Below are positions 32,465-42,832 of a stretch of 64,000 bases of DNA, piece after piece. The translations under genes and the position numbers were made by a program. Origin of the DNA: Bremerella sp. P1 (lineage in GTDB: Bacteria; Planctomycetota; Planctomycetia; Pirellulales; Pirellulaceae); the NCBI RefSeq assembly GCF_028748185.1, contig NZ_CP118164.1:5295814-5359813 (forward strand), written 5' to 3'. Position 1 is the stretch's first letter. The number at the start of each line of letters is the position of its first letter. Below the pieces are notes generated by a model, which had not been told where the DNA came from, ran no database searches, and saw nothing but the letters and a program-made list of their open reading frames with translations.

Positions 32465-34324
32465 TTGGCTTTTCCCCCAGACAATGACGTAAAAGAACAG
32501 GTGCGAGCCGCCTCGGACATCGTAGATGTCTTGGGTGGATACCTGAATCTGAGACGGCAAGGGCGTGGCTACGTCGCTTTGTGCCCCTGGCACGACGACA
32601 GTCGCCCAAGCTTTCAGGTCAATCCGCAGCGCCAATCGTGGCGATGCTGGGTTTGCGGTATCGGTGGCGACGTCTTTAGCTTCGTCATGCGTCGCGAGTC
32701 GATCGAGTTTCGAGAAGCTCTTGAACTATTAGCTGAACGAGCCAATATCGCCCTGCCTTCTCATGGACCGGTCGCCCCGGCTGGCAGTCCGGACGACAAA
32801 AAGTACCAATACAATGCGTTGGCCTGGGCAGAACGGTTGTTCCACGAACTGCTGTTGAACGATCCGATCGCCGACGAAGCACGCCGTTATCTGCACGATC
32901 GCGGAATGACCAAGGAAGCCATTCACCGCTTTCATATCGGTTTCTCGCCCAACGATTGGCAGTGGCTCTGCAACAAGTCGAATCAAAGCGAATACACCCA
33001 GGCCGTGCTGGAAAAGGTCGGGCTGATTGGTCAGTCGCAAGGCGGTCGTATGTACGATCGCTTCAAGGGCCGCGTGATCTTCCCGATCCGCGACGTTCAA
33101 AGCCGCCCGATCGCGTTTGGTGGACGAATTTTGCCGGCCTATGCCGATGAGAAGTCGGCCAAGTACGTCAATTCACCCGAAACAAGACTCTTCTCCAAGA
33201 GCGACAACGTCTACGCATTGGACATGGCTCGCGACCACATCACCAACAGCAAGAAGGTGATCGTCGTCGAAGGATACACCGATGTGATTGCCTTGCACGA
33301 AGCTGGCGTAAAGAACGCGGTGGCCGTGCTGGGGACTGCACTTGGTCCGCGCCATATTCAGCTGTTGCGTCGCTATGCCGACACGGTTTACCTCGTGCTC
33401 GACGGCGACGATGCTGGCCAGAAACGAACCAGCGAAGTTCTGGAATTGTTCATTGCTCAGCAGGTCGACCTGCGTATTTGCACGCTGCCTGAAAAGCTCG
33501 ATCCGTGTGACTTCGTCCAGCAGCAGGGTGCCGAAGCGTTTCGTGCTCATTTGGCCAAATCGCTCGACGCCTTGGAACATAAGATTCGCATTTCCACGGC
33601 CGGGATCGATCTGGCCAACGATCTTCACGGGGCCAACGATGCCCTGGAAGACGTACTCAATACGCTGGCAAAGGCGCCGAACCTGGCCGCGGAAACGTCG
33701 TCGGAAGTACGACTTCGCGAGCATCAGTTCCTGGCCCGAATTGCCCGTCAATTTCAAGTGGCCGAGTCGGAACTTCGTACACGGTTGTCGTCCCTGCGAA
33801 AGGCCTCAAGCACCAAGCAGCAGCGACCAGTTTCGTATGATGAAGTGCCGGTTGTGACACAGAAGATGTATCGCATTGGTGATCTCGACAACTGGGATCG
33901 CACGCTGCTCGAGTTGATGTTGGCTCTGCCGGAAACGATTGAGTGGTGTCTCGACGAGATCGGCCCAGACGAGCTGATCAGCGAAGGGGCGAAAGCCATT
34001 TACCAAGTCATTAAGTCCCGTAACGATGCCCACGAGGATTGTGGCTTCCCCGGGATTTTAGATTCGATCGAGAATGAATCATTACGGTTCTTATTGATCG
34101 AACTCGATGAGTCGGCCGCGTCGCGAGGATTTGGCGAGCCCGACGAAGAACTCAAACGCATCGTCGCTGCCTATCGAACGCGTCATGAAGATCGCTTCGA
34201 AGGACAACAGGTCGCCTCGATGCAACAGAAACAGGTTTCCCCTGAGGAGGAGCTCGACCTCCTGAAACAGATCGTCGAGCAAAAAAGAAATCGCCAGGGT
34301 ATTTCCTTTCCCACGGATGGGTAG
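32465..34324 (+). CDS. dnaG: DNA primase
   Basis: 619 residues using the TTG at 32465, which has GGAAGGAAG about ten bases upstream and gives a normal primase start (VKEQVRAASDIVDVLGGYLNL); an alternative TTG at 32330 would add 45 residues. The zinc-binding domain shows CPWH ... CWVC. The Toprim core has KVIVVEGYTDVIALHEAG with the catalytic Glu and YLVLDGDDAGQK with the metal-binding Asp pair. The C-terminal helicase-binding domain is present and divergent (from about 470). It makes RNA primers for replication. It is 101 bp before rpoD, the two forming a macromolecular-synthesis operon without rpsU. Confidence 0.93.
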   Translation: MAFPPDNDVKEQVRAASDIVDVLGGYLNLRRQGRGYVALCPWHDDSRPSFQVNPQRQSWRCWVCGIGGDVFSFVMRRESIEFREALELLAERANIALPSHGPVAPAGSPDDKKYQYNALAWAERLFHELLLNDPIADEARRYLHDRGMTKEAIHRFHIGFSPNDWQWLCNKSNQSEYTQAVLEKVGLIGQSQGGRMYDRFKGRVIFPIRDVQSRPIAFGGRILPAYADEKSAKYVNSPETRLFSKSDNVYALDMARDHITNSKKVIVVEGYTDVIALHEAGVKNAVAVLGTALGPRHIQLLRRYADTVYLVLDGDDAGQKRTSEVLELFIAQQVDLRICTLPEKLDPCDFVQQQGAEAFRAHLAKSLDALEHKIRISTAGIDLANDLHGANDALEDVLNTLAKAPNLAAETSSEVRLREHQFLARIARQFQVAESELRTRLSSLRKASSTKQQRPVSYDEVPVVTQKMYRIGDLDNWDRTLLELMLALPETIEWCLDEIGPDELISEGAKAIYQVIKSRNDAHEDCGFPGILDSIENESLRFLLIELDESAASRGFGEPDEELKRIVAAYRTRHEDRFEGQQVASMQQKQVSPEEELDLLKQIVEQKRNRQGISFPTDG

Positions 34325-34425
34325 AGGATACCACTTGACGTCGCCCCGATTGGTATGACCCGCATTCCGATCGCAGGCGAAAATGACCAAAGAGAATTTT
34401 ATGGGAAGGCAAGGAGGTCTTCACT

Positions 34426-36099
<1,674 letters not shown>

Positions 36100-36130
36100 T
36101 TGAATTCATTGTGGAAAGTGTGAACCTGGA

Positions 36131-36166
36131 AAGCCCGGAGCCTGTCCTCAGGCCCGGGCTTTTTTG
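36131..36166 (+). terminator. Intrinsic terminator after rpoD
   Basis: AAGCCCG at one side pairs with CGGGCTT at the other, with inner GCCTG/CAGGC pairs, followed by six T. It lies 32 bp after the stop of rpoD. Confidence 0.88.
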
Positions 36167-36269
36167 TTTGCCTAGTGGGGTAAAATGAAGTGGTGGCGTG
36201 TGCTAAAACCGACGCTACTGCTACATTATTTGGATTATTGAAAACCCATCACTGCCGAGTGGATAACTT

Positions 36270-36983
36270 ATGTCCGAGCGACCGTACAGCGAAGTTCTGC
36301 AGGAACTTCACCGAATCCATCGCCAATTGAGCGACCTGAGGAGTCGTCTGGCTCGATGTCCGATTCGCGTGAATGCTGCTCGTAATCGCGTCGCGGCTGC
36401 TGAGCAGACCGTCGCCGAGGTCAAAGAGTCGATTCAAAGCACCAAAATGACGGCAGATCGCAAGCAGCTTCAATTGCGTGAAAGCGAAAGCAAGATCGAG
36501 GCGATCGAGGGTAAGCTAAACGCGGCCAAGACGAACGACGAGTTCCAGATTTTCAAAGAACAGATCGCGGCGGCTCAGATGGCCAATAGTGTCATGTCCG
36601 ACGAGATCCTCGAAGCTTTGGAAAAAGTCGATCAGTTGGAAGTCAAACTGGCCGAAGCGGGCAAGGGAGTCGAATCAGCCCAAGCAGATCAGGCGAAGAT
36701 CGAAGCCGAAGTTGAGCAAGAACGAACTGGGCTGGAGTCGGAAATTGCACGCGTGCTGGAACTTCTTGAAGGGGTCGAGAAAGACATCCCGCCAGAAGTT
36801 CGAGACGACTACAAACGGGTCGTTAAAACCCGGGGCGAAGAAGCGTTGGCGGCGGTGGTCAATAACTACTGTACCCAGTGCAATGTCCAGCTGCGAATTC
36901 AAACGGTCAGCGACTTGAAGCTGGGTAAACCCGTGTTTTGTTCGTCGTGTGGGGCGTTTCTCTATATCCCTGGAACCGAGTGA
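36270..36983 (+). CDS. Coiled-coil protein with C4 zinc ribbon (PF02591/CdsZ-like)
   Basis: 237 residues. Residues 1-175 are a helical hairpin of coiled coils rich in Glu, Gln, Lys and Ala, with the family motif AAKTNDEFQIFKEQIAAAQ. The C-terminus is a zinc ribbon with CTQC and CSSC spaced by about 22 residues and ending CGAFLYIPGTE. The architecture matches the PF02591 family found in many bacteria, whose role is poorly known; links to flagellar and transport chaperoning have been proposed. No membrane segment. It is transcribed alone after the rpoD terminator. Confidence 0.85.
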   Translation: MSERPYSEVLQELHRIHRQLSDLRSRLARCPIRVNAARNRVAAAEQTVAEVKESIQSTKMTADRKQLQLRESESKIEAIEGKLNAAKTNDEFQIFKEQIAAAQMANSVMSDEILEALEKVDQLEVKLAEAGKGVESAQADQAKIEAEVEQERTGLESEIARVLELLEGVEKDIPPEVRDDYKRVVKTRGEEALAAVVNNYCTQCNVQLRIQTVSDLKLGKPVFCSSCGAFLYIPGTE

Positions 36984-37098
36984 TCTTGTGACTTTTTTCA
37001 CGGTTTTGGTGAAACAGCTAGCTCCCTAAAGAAGCTGGCTTTACAAACCCCTCATCTTTCAATAACAATAAAAGTAACAAACCAACTCAGAACGTCAT

Positions 37099-37127
37099 GC
37101 GGCCTGACCCAGGTCGCGTTTTTTTTT
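37099..37127 (+). terminator. Terminator/attenuator in the greA leader
   Basis: A GC-rich hairpin (GCG-G-CCTG-ACC-CAGG-T-CGC) is followed directly by nine T. It ends only 20 bp before the greA ATG, so the greA promoter must lie upstream of it and transcripts must read through it. It may also simply end the upstream zinc-ribbon transcript. Confidence 0.75.
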
Positions 37128-37147
37128 CCATTGAGGGAGTTCCTGAC

Positions 37148-37645
37148 ATGTCGAGCATGGCCGATCGAATGCCCATGTCCCGGAAGGGTTACGAAAAGCT
37201 GCGAGCCGAATTGCACCATTTGGAAGAGGTAGAAATGCCTGCCATCACCGAAAAGGTTGCTAACGCTCGCGCTGAAGGGGACCTTAAGGAAAATGCCGAG
37301 TACCACGGCTCGCGCGAGACGCAGGGGATGATCCAAGCCAAGATCAATCTCTTGAAGTCGAAGTTGGGCAAAGCACACATCATCGACCCTTCGTCGATCG
37401 ATACTTCCAAGGTAGGCTTCTTTGCTACGGTTACCGTCCGCGACGTCGATATGGACGAGGAAGAAGTGTACTCGCTCGTCGGTGCTGGCGAAGAAGACTT
37501 CATGAACAACAAGATTCTCATCGACAGCCCGATGGCTCAACAACTGATTGGCAAGAAGGTCGGCGACGTGGTCGATATCCCTGCACCCAAGGGATCGTAC
37601 CAACTGGAAGTGCTGAAGATCGAATACAAGTTCGACGAAGAATAA
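37148..37645 (+). CDS. greA: Transcription elongation factor GreA
   Basis: 165 residues from the ATG at 37148, with GAGGGAG upstream; an upstream ATG at 37097 lies inside the leader hairpin and is not used. The N-terminal coiled coil has the tip motif ARAEGDLKENAEYHGSRE with the acidic residues that enter the polymerase secondary channel. The C-terminal FKBP-like domain shows VTVRDVDMDEEEVYSLVGAGEED ... ILIDSPMAQQLIGKKVGDVVDIPAPKGSYQLEVLKI. It rescues backtracked RNA polymerase by stimulating transcript cleavage. Confidence 0.95.
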   Translation: MSSMADRMPMSRKGYEKLRAELHHLEEVEMPAITEKVANARAEGDLKENAEYHGSRETQGMIQAKINLLKSKLGKAHIIDPSSIDTSKVGFFATVTVRDVDMDEEEVYSLVGAGEEDFMNNKILIDSPMAQQLIGKKVGDVVDIPAPKGSYQLEVLKIEYKFDEE

Positions 37646-37677
37646 TTCTCGATTTCAGCGCGAATACGAAATTCAAG

Positions 37678-37706
37678 CGGCCTCTCTTATCGGAGAGGCC
37701 GTTTTT
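37678..37706 (+). terminator. Intrinsic terminator after greA
   Basis: CGGCCTCTC and GAGAGGCCG form a 9-bp stem with a 6-base loop, followed by five T, 32 bp after the greA stop. Confidence 0.9.
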
Positions 37707-37782
37707 ATTTGAGCTGCTTCGGTCAGGCAGATAGGCTGTAGGGACCTTCCGTAAACGTCCTACCTCGATCGGAGTCTTTGTG

Positions 37783-38745
37783 ATGGCCCGCCGCCTGCTT
37801 GTCTTGTTGCTACTGCTGTTCACAACAAACGTTGGAACTGCCGACGAAAAGCTTCCGGACGCCAAGCCTGTCCCACGCATGCAGGTATTGCCTCTGCCGC
37901 ACGATCAGGTTTCGGTCACCCGCGACGGTAAGGAGCTGACTCGCTATCACTTTGCACCAGATTTAGAGCGGCCATTTCTTTATCCGATCATCGGGCCATC
38001 GGGTCGAAGTCTCACGCGAATGGGACACCCGCACGATCCGAACGGGCACAGCCACCATAATTCTGTGTGGGTGACCCATCATGACGTGAATGGAGTCGAC
38101 TTCTGGGCCGATCGTTCGCCTGGCAAAATCCGGCACGTTCGCGTGGGGCAGTTCGTCGACGGCGACGACCAGGCCGTCATTCGCATGCACAACATTTGGA
38201 TCGATACCGACAGCGAAAAGAAACTGCTCGACGAAACTCGAACGATGACGGTCGTCCCGCTGGAAGATGATCAATGGCTGCTGGTGATCGATCTGGTGCT
38301 GACTGCTAAGAACGGATCGGTCACCTTTGGTGATACTCCGTTTGGGCCACTGGGCGTCCGAATGGCAAAGACCATTGGTGTACATGATGGCGGCGGAACA
38401 ATTCGCAACAGTGAAGGGCAAGTCGACGAGAAAGAAGTGTTTCGTCAGCCGGCACGCTGGGTCGACTATTCAGGGCCGATCACGAACGATGCCCATGAAG
38501 GGATCACCCTGATGAACCATCCCGACAATCCGACATTCCCGAGTGCTTTTCACGTTCGCAACGATGGCTGGATGGGGGCAACGATGTCGTATCAGAAGCC
38601 TGTGCATCTAAAGCAGGGCGAGTCCATCACGCTACGATACGGCCTCTTTGTTCATTCAGGTGTCCCAAGTGCAGAAAAAATTGAGCAAGCTTTTGCCGCG
38701 TTCCGCGAATTGCTGTTATTGCCCGCCCAGGAGAATCGGCGATAA
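37783..38745 (+). CDS. Exported DUF6807 (PmoA-like) protein
   Basis: 320 residues from the ATG at 37783, eight bases after GGAG. A signal peptide ends near VGTADE. The body matches the planctomycete PmoA-like/DUF6807 family: TRYHFAPDLERPFLYPIIGPSGRSLTRMGHPHDPNGHSHHNSVWVTHHDVNGVDFW near the start and WVDYSGPI, GITLMNHPDNP and RYGLFVHSG at the end. The clustered histidines (HPHDPNGHSHH, THHD) probably bind a metal. The name PmoA in databases is historical; it is not the membrane methane monooxygenase subunit. Likely periplasmic and linked to carbohydrate breakdown; reaction unknown. Confidence 0.82.
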   Translation: MARRLLVLLLLLFTTNVGTADEKLPDAKPVPRMQVLPLPHDQVSVTRDGKELTRYHFAPDLERPFLYPIIGPSGRSLTRMGHPHDPNGHSHHNSVWVTHHDVNGVDFWADRSPGKIRHVRVGQFVDGDDQAVIRMHNIWIDTDSEKKLLDETRTMTVVPLEDDQWLLVIDLVLTAKNGSVTFGDTPFGPLGVRMAKTIGVHDGGGTIRNSEGQVDEKEVFRQPARWVDYSGPITNDAHEGITLMNHPDNPTFPSAFHVRNDGWMGATMSYQKPVHLKQGESITLRYGLFVHSGVPSAEKIEQAFAAFRELLLLPAQENRR

Positions 38746-38827
38746 TCAACCGAAATCAGGGGATTATTCAACGAATCGCACTGGCCGATCGCACCGTTGA
38801 AGCGAAACACAAAAGGAGTTTGCACCG

Positions 38828-39580
38828 ATGTCCAACGATCAATTTACCGTGGAAGAACCGAAGAAATCTGGCGGCGGTTGTACCACCGCGATCATTGGCT
38901 GTCTGGTCGTGTGCCTGGTTCTCGCTGGTGTTGCCTGTGGGGTCGGTTATTACGTCTACATTAATATCGGCGTGATGGCTGCGAACGTGGCCGAGTCACA
39001 GCTGAATGCCGCCATCGACGAGTTCGATCTTCCCGACGAGCAAAAGACCGGTATGAAAGAGCAGATATCACGCGTCGCTCAAGGATTTCGTGACGGCGAT
39101 ATTTCGATGGAGCAGATTGGAAGTGTAGCCGAAAACATCCTAGAATCGCCTGCGTTCACTGCCGTTCCCGTAGAGATTGCCCGCTCGAAGTACATCGAGC
39201 CATCTGGCTTAAGTGACGAAGAGAAAGCGGACGCTAAGAAACAGCTTCAGCGGATTGCTCAGGGGGCGTTTGAGAAGAAGATCAACGAAGACGAGCTGAC
39301 GGCCTTGCTCGACGGACGTATCGCCGATGAGCAGCCTGATGGCAACCTTCAGTTCCGCGACGAAGTTCCGGATGAAGATCTTCGCGACCTGATCGCCGCT
39401 GCCAAGGCTTTGGCCGACGAGAAGGGGGTCGCCGACGAGAACTTCGAGATCGACCTCGCAGCTGAACTGAAGAAGGCGGTCGATAAGGCTTTGCTCAGTC
39501 CGGAAGATGTTGAGATCGAGATTCCCAACACCCCGATCGAAATTCCTACAGAGCCACAACTGCAGGAAACCGGCAGCTAG
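38828..39580 (+). CDS. Unrecognised single-TM protein
   Basis: 250 residues with AAGGAG before the ATG. A short polar N-terminus with GGGC, one TM helix (about 18-46), then an acidic helical domain in two similar halves: about 60-110 (LPDEQKTGMKEQISRVAQGFRDGDISMEQI) and about 128-170 (LSDEEKADAKKQLQRIAQGAFEKKINEDEL). The shared pattern suggests an internal duplication. No family recognised. It ends 13 bp before the convergent RND gene. The large domain lies outside the cytoplasm if the short N-terminus is inside. Confidence 0.75.
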   Translation: MSNDQFTVEEPKKSGGGCTTAIIGCLVVCLVLAGVACGVGYYVYINIGVMAANVAESQLNAAIDEFDLPDEQKTGMKEQISRVAQGFRDGDISMEQIGSVAENILESPAFTAVPVEIARSKYIEPSGLSDEEKADAKKQLQRIAQGAFEKKINEDELTALLDGRIADEQPDGNLQFRDEVPDEDLRDLIAAAKALADEKGVADENFEIDLAAELKKAVDKALLSPEDVEIEIPNTPIEIPTEPQLQETGS

Positions 39581-39592
39581 GCGGTTGCTTGG

Positions 39593-42500
39593 TTACGCCG
39601 TAGCAGCCGCTTTCTTATCGGCATTGAAATAGGCCAGGCTATATGCGACGGGAATGACCAGCAGGGTCAGGATCGTCGCAAAGGCCAGGCCGAAGATTAC
39701 CGCACCCGTTAGCGGTTGCCAGAATTCGGCCCCGCCGCTGAGATTCAAAAACAGCGGCAGCAAACCGCCAATCGTCGTGGCGGTAGTCAGCATCACCGGG
39801 CGAAGTCGGTTGATGCCTGCTTCGATGATCGCATCGCGAACCTTTAGTCCTCGCTTGCGGCCTTGGTTAATAAAGTCGACCACCACGATCGCATCATTCA
39901 CCACGATACCGGTCAGGCTGACCAGCCCAATGAATGTCGCCAGGCTGAACGGGAAATCGCTGATGAACATGCCGGCAACCACGCCGACAAAGCTGAGAGG
40001 TACCGTCAGCATCACGATGCATGCCTGGCGGAAACTAGCGAACTGATATACCAGGATCGCAAAGATGAGAATCACTGCGATGATCATCGACGCGCTCAAA
40101 TAGTTCATATTCTTGGCGGTCTCTTCGCTCTCACCCGTGAATTCGGCTCGCAGGCCCTCGGACGGTGTCCCGACTGTTCCGATGAATGCCATGTCCATAA
40201 AGCTCACGGCCGTTTCATTCGCCGGGCGGAAACCCAGTGACGGGAGAATATCTTCTCGTAGTCGGGAAAAGATTTTGTCGGTATCAGGATTCTCGATGAC
40301 GTCACACTTGGCAGTAACCGCACGCTTGCGGTCGTAGCGATTCACGGCGAATAGGCTTGTCGCGCGATCCAGTCTGGCCATCTGGCCGATGGGGGCCTTT
40401 TTCCCGGTGGGACTGGTGAGCATGATTCGTTCGAGCTGTTCCTTCGAGGCCCGATAATCACTCATGGCCTGCAGACGTAGCGTGACATCTTCATCGCCAA
40501 GGTTGAGTTCGATTGTGGTGTCACCATTGATGGCGGTTTGAATCGCCTGGGCGACCTGCATCTCGGACATGCCGTACATGCCGACGACTTCGGGAAAGGG
40601 CTCGACGACGATTTCCGGGTTCAAGTTTCGATAGTCGGTCTTCACGTCGACGGCACCATCGATCTGACGCATCCCATCGGTCGTGACTTCAGCAACGTAG
40701 CCCAGTTGTTCCAAGTCATCGCCGGTGAAACGTACAGCTACCTTCGCACCGCCAGGCGGGCCTTCTTCCACTTCCTGAATGGTGTAGGTCATGCCAGGAA
40801 ACTGTTTGACTGTTTGATCAAACTGTTCGCGAAGTTCGGCCAAGATGACACGCTCGTGCCGCTCGCGATCTAACGGCGAGAGCAGTTCGACCATCACGGT
40901 GCCAAACTCTGGTCCGACCGCAGGGTCATTCTCCAAACGACTCGCAAGTCCTTCGGATGACCCTAGAGCCGAAACGAAGTTGACTAACTCACTATTGGGA
41001 CGTGCACCGAGTTCACGTAAAGGTTGCTGAATGGCTTCTGCCGCAGCGATCGTCTGATGGATGCTGCTACCCAGCGGCAGTTCGTACTTCACCTCGAATT
41101 GTCCGCGGTCGCTAGGTGGGAAGAACTCTTTCTCGACATGGACCATCATGAAGCCAGCCCAGACCAGCGCGAGGACCGTACAGGTGCTGACCGCCCAGCG
41201 ATTTTGCAGAGCCCAGCGAAGGATGTAGATGTAGAACTTGGTGAACAGGCCCAAGTTCGGGCGAATGCGAATCTCCGCTTCGTCTTCATCCCTTGCGATC
41301 GCCTCGTGGACAGTCTTGTCTGGTACCACTTCGCTGGCCTTGCGGCGACCATACCAGCGGGCAGCAACCACAGGAATAAAGAAGTGATCGACCAGTACAC
41401 TGCCTAGAAGAGACACGCTGACCACTTCCGGCATCACTCGCATGAAGTCGCCCATAATGCCGGGGACCAGCAGCATCGGCAAAAACGCCGCCACAGTCGT
41501 CAGGTCAGCCATGATCACAGGCGTGCCAACTTCTTCGATGCCGATCTTGGCGGCGTCGACGGGATCTTCACCGCGTTCGATATGACGGTGGATGTTTTCG
41601 GCAACGATAATCGCTCCATCCACCACCATGCCCAGCACAAGAATGAAGGCAAAGATCACCATGTTAGAGATCGGAATGCCCAACGCGTACAGAGCGATCA
41701 AGCCAACCGCCGAACTAAGCGGAATGGCTGTCAGCACGAGGAAGGATATCCGCAGCCCCATCGTCCAGGCCAGGATCACCAACACGAGCATGGCGCCGAA
41801 GATGAAGCTTGAACCCAGCACGCGGAACATGATTGAGATTTCAGCCGACGTGTCGCGGGTAATGCGGAACTTGATATTGGGGTACTGCGGACGGAGTTCG
41901 TTGATTTTCTCCTTCACGGACATCGCTGCCGCGAGCGTGTTGATGTCAGCCTCTTTGTTGACGATGATCGTCGCGCAAGACTCGCCATTGAGCAGGGCGA
42001 CATTCTTAAGCCGGCGGTAGGTGTCTTCAACGGTGGCGACGTCGCCGATCTTGATGACCTTGCCATCCACCTGACTGATGATTGCATTGCGGATGTCGTC
42101 AACGCCACGGAACTGAGTTTCGTTACGGACACGGAAATCGAATGTGCCCGTGTCGAGTTCACCGGCAGGCATCTCGGCGTGGAAATTGGCCAAAGCACGG
42201 CGAAAGTCACCCAGAGTTAAGCCATACTCGGCTGCAAGATCGACATTAACGTTGACGTGCAGTTCACGTTCGCGACCACCGAATAACTGCGTATTGGAAA
42301 TACCCTGGATGGTTTCGAGTTCTTCCTGAACCTCTTCCGCCAGTGTCTTTAACGCCGCTTCATCGAAGCCCTTGGGGGCGGTCATGTTGACCAGCATCAG
42401 CGGTGTGTTTTCAAAGTCGATGTCTGTAACCGAAGGTTGGACTTCACGAGCGACCGGCAAGTCACGCCGGATCTCGTCGACCAGGTCCTTCACTTCGCCG

Positions 42501-42814
42501 CGTGCCTGGTCGGGATCGACCCCATCGAGGAAGATGATCTGGGTGACGCTTGAACCTCGCATGCTGGTCGAAGCGATGAAGTCAACGTTCTTCAACTTTT
42601 GCAGGGCGTCTTCGATCTTGCTGGTGATCTGTTCTTCCACTTCCACCGGCTGAGCACCAGGGTAGGGAACGGCCACCAGGACAACCGCCTTAGAGATTGC
42701 AGGCGTGCGTTGTACAGGAATGTTGAGGGCTACCATCACAACGGCCACCATCAGGATCATCGTACAGACAATCACAAATCGGGGCTGATCGATCGCGCCG
42801 GCGCTGATTTTCAT
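39593..42814 (-). CDS. RND efflux pump inner-membrane transporter (HAE1-like)
   Basis: 1073 residues, the normal size. Features of the AcrB/MexF-type fold: TM1 near 13-30, porter loops, PYPGAQPVEVEEQITSKIEDAL, the TM4 segment FILVLGMVVDGAIIVAENIHRHIERGEDP, and the TM10-11 segment GIVVNDAIVVVDFINQGRKRG...RLRPVMLTTATTIGGLLPL. The TM4 Asp pair of AcrB is reduced to Asp-Gly, and the TM10 Lys is Asn-Asp; the proton pathway must differ in detail from AcrB. It follows the adaptor gene by 18 bp. No outer-membrane channel gene is in the window. Substrate unknown. Confidence 0.92.
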   Translation of the reverse strand: MKISAGAIDQPRFVIVCTMILMVAVVMVALNIPVQRTPAISKAVVLVAVPYPGAQPVEVEEQITSKIEDALQKLKNVDFIASTSMRGSSVTQIIFLDGVDPDQARGEVKDLVDEIRRDLPVAREVQPSVTDIDFENTPLMLVNMTAPKGFDEAALKTLAEEVQEELETIQGISNTQLFGGRERELHVNVNVDLAAEYGLTLGDFRRALANFHAEMPAGELDTGTFDFRVRNETQFRGVDDIRNAIISQVDGKVIKIGDVATVEDTYRRLKNVALLNGESCATIIVNKEADINTLAAAMSVKEKINELRPQYPNIKFRITRDTSAEISIMFRVLGSSFIFGAMLVLVILAWTMGLRISFLVLTAIPLSSAVGLIALYALGIPISNMVIFAFILVLGMVVDGAIIVAENIHRHIERGEDPVDAAKIGIEEVGTPVIMADLTTVAAFLPMLLVPGIMGDFMRVMPEVVSVSLLGSVLVDHFFIPVVAARWYGRRKASEVVPDKTVHEAIARDEDEAEIRIRPNLGLFTKFYIYILRWALQNRWAVSTCTVLALVWAGFMMVHVEKEFFPPSDRGQFEVKYELPLGSSIHQTIAAAEAIQQPLRELGARPNSELVNFVSALGSSEGLASRLENDPAVGPEFGTVMVELLSPLDRERHERVILAELREQFDQTVKQFPGMTYTIQEVEEGPPGGAKVAVRFTGDDLEQLGYVAEVTTDGMRQIDGAVDVKTDYRNLNPEIVVEPFPEVVGMYGMSEMQVAQAIQTAINGDTTIELNLGDEDVTLRLQAMSDYRASKEQLERIMLTSPTGKKAPIGQMARLDRATSLFAVNRYDRKRAVTAKCDVIENPDTDKIFSRLREDILPSLGFRPANETAVSFMDMAFIGTVGTPSEGLRAEFTGESEETAKNMNYLSASMIIAVILIFAILVYQFASFRQACIVMLTVPLSFVGVVAGMFISDFPFSLATFIGLVSLTGIVVNDAIVVVDFINQGRKRGLKVRDAIIEAGINRLRPVMLTTATTIGGLLPLFLNLSGGAEFWQPLTGAVIFGLAFATILTLLVIPVAYSLAYFNADKKAAATA

Positions 42815-42832
42815 CGTGTGCGTTCTCTCTGC

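Noticed and set aside
37783-38745. Particulate methane monooxygenase subunit
   Set aside because: The family is called PmoA in some databases, but this is a soluble exported protein without the membrane helices of that enzyme.
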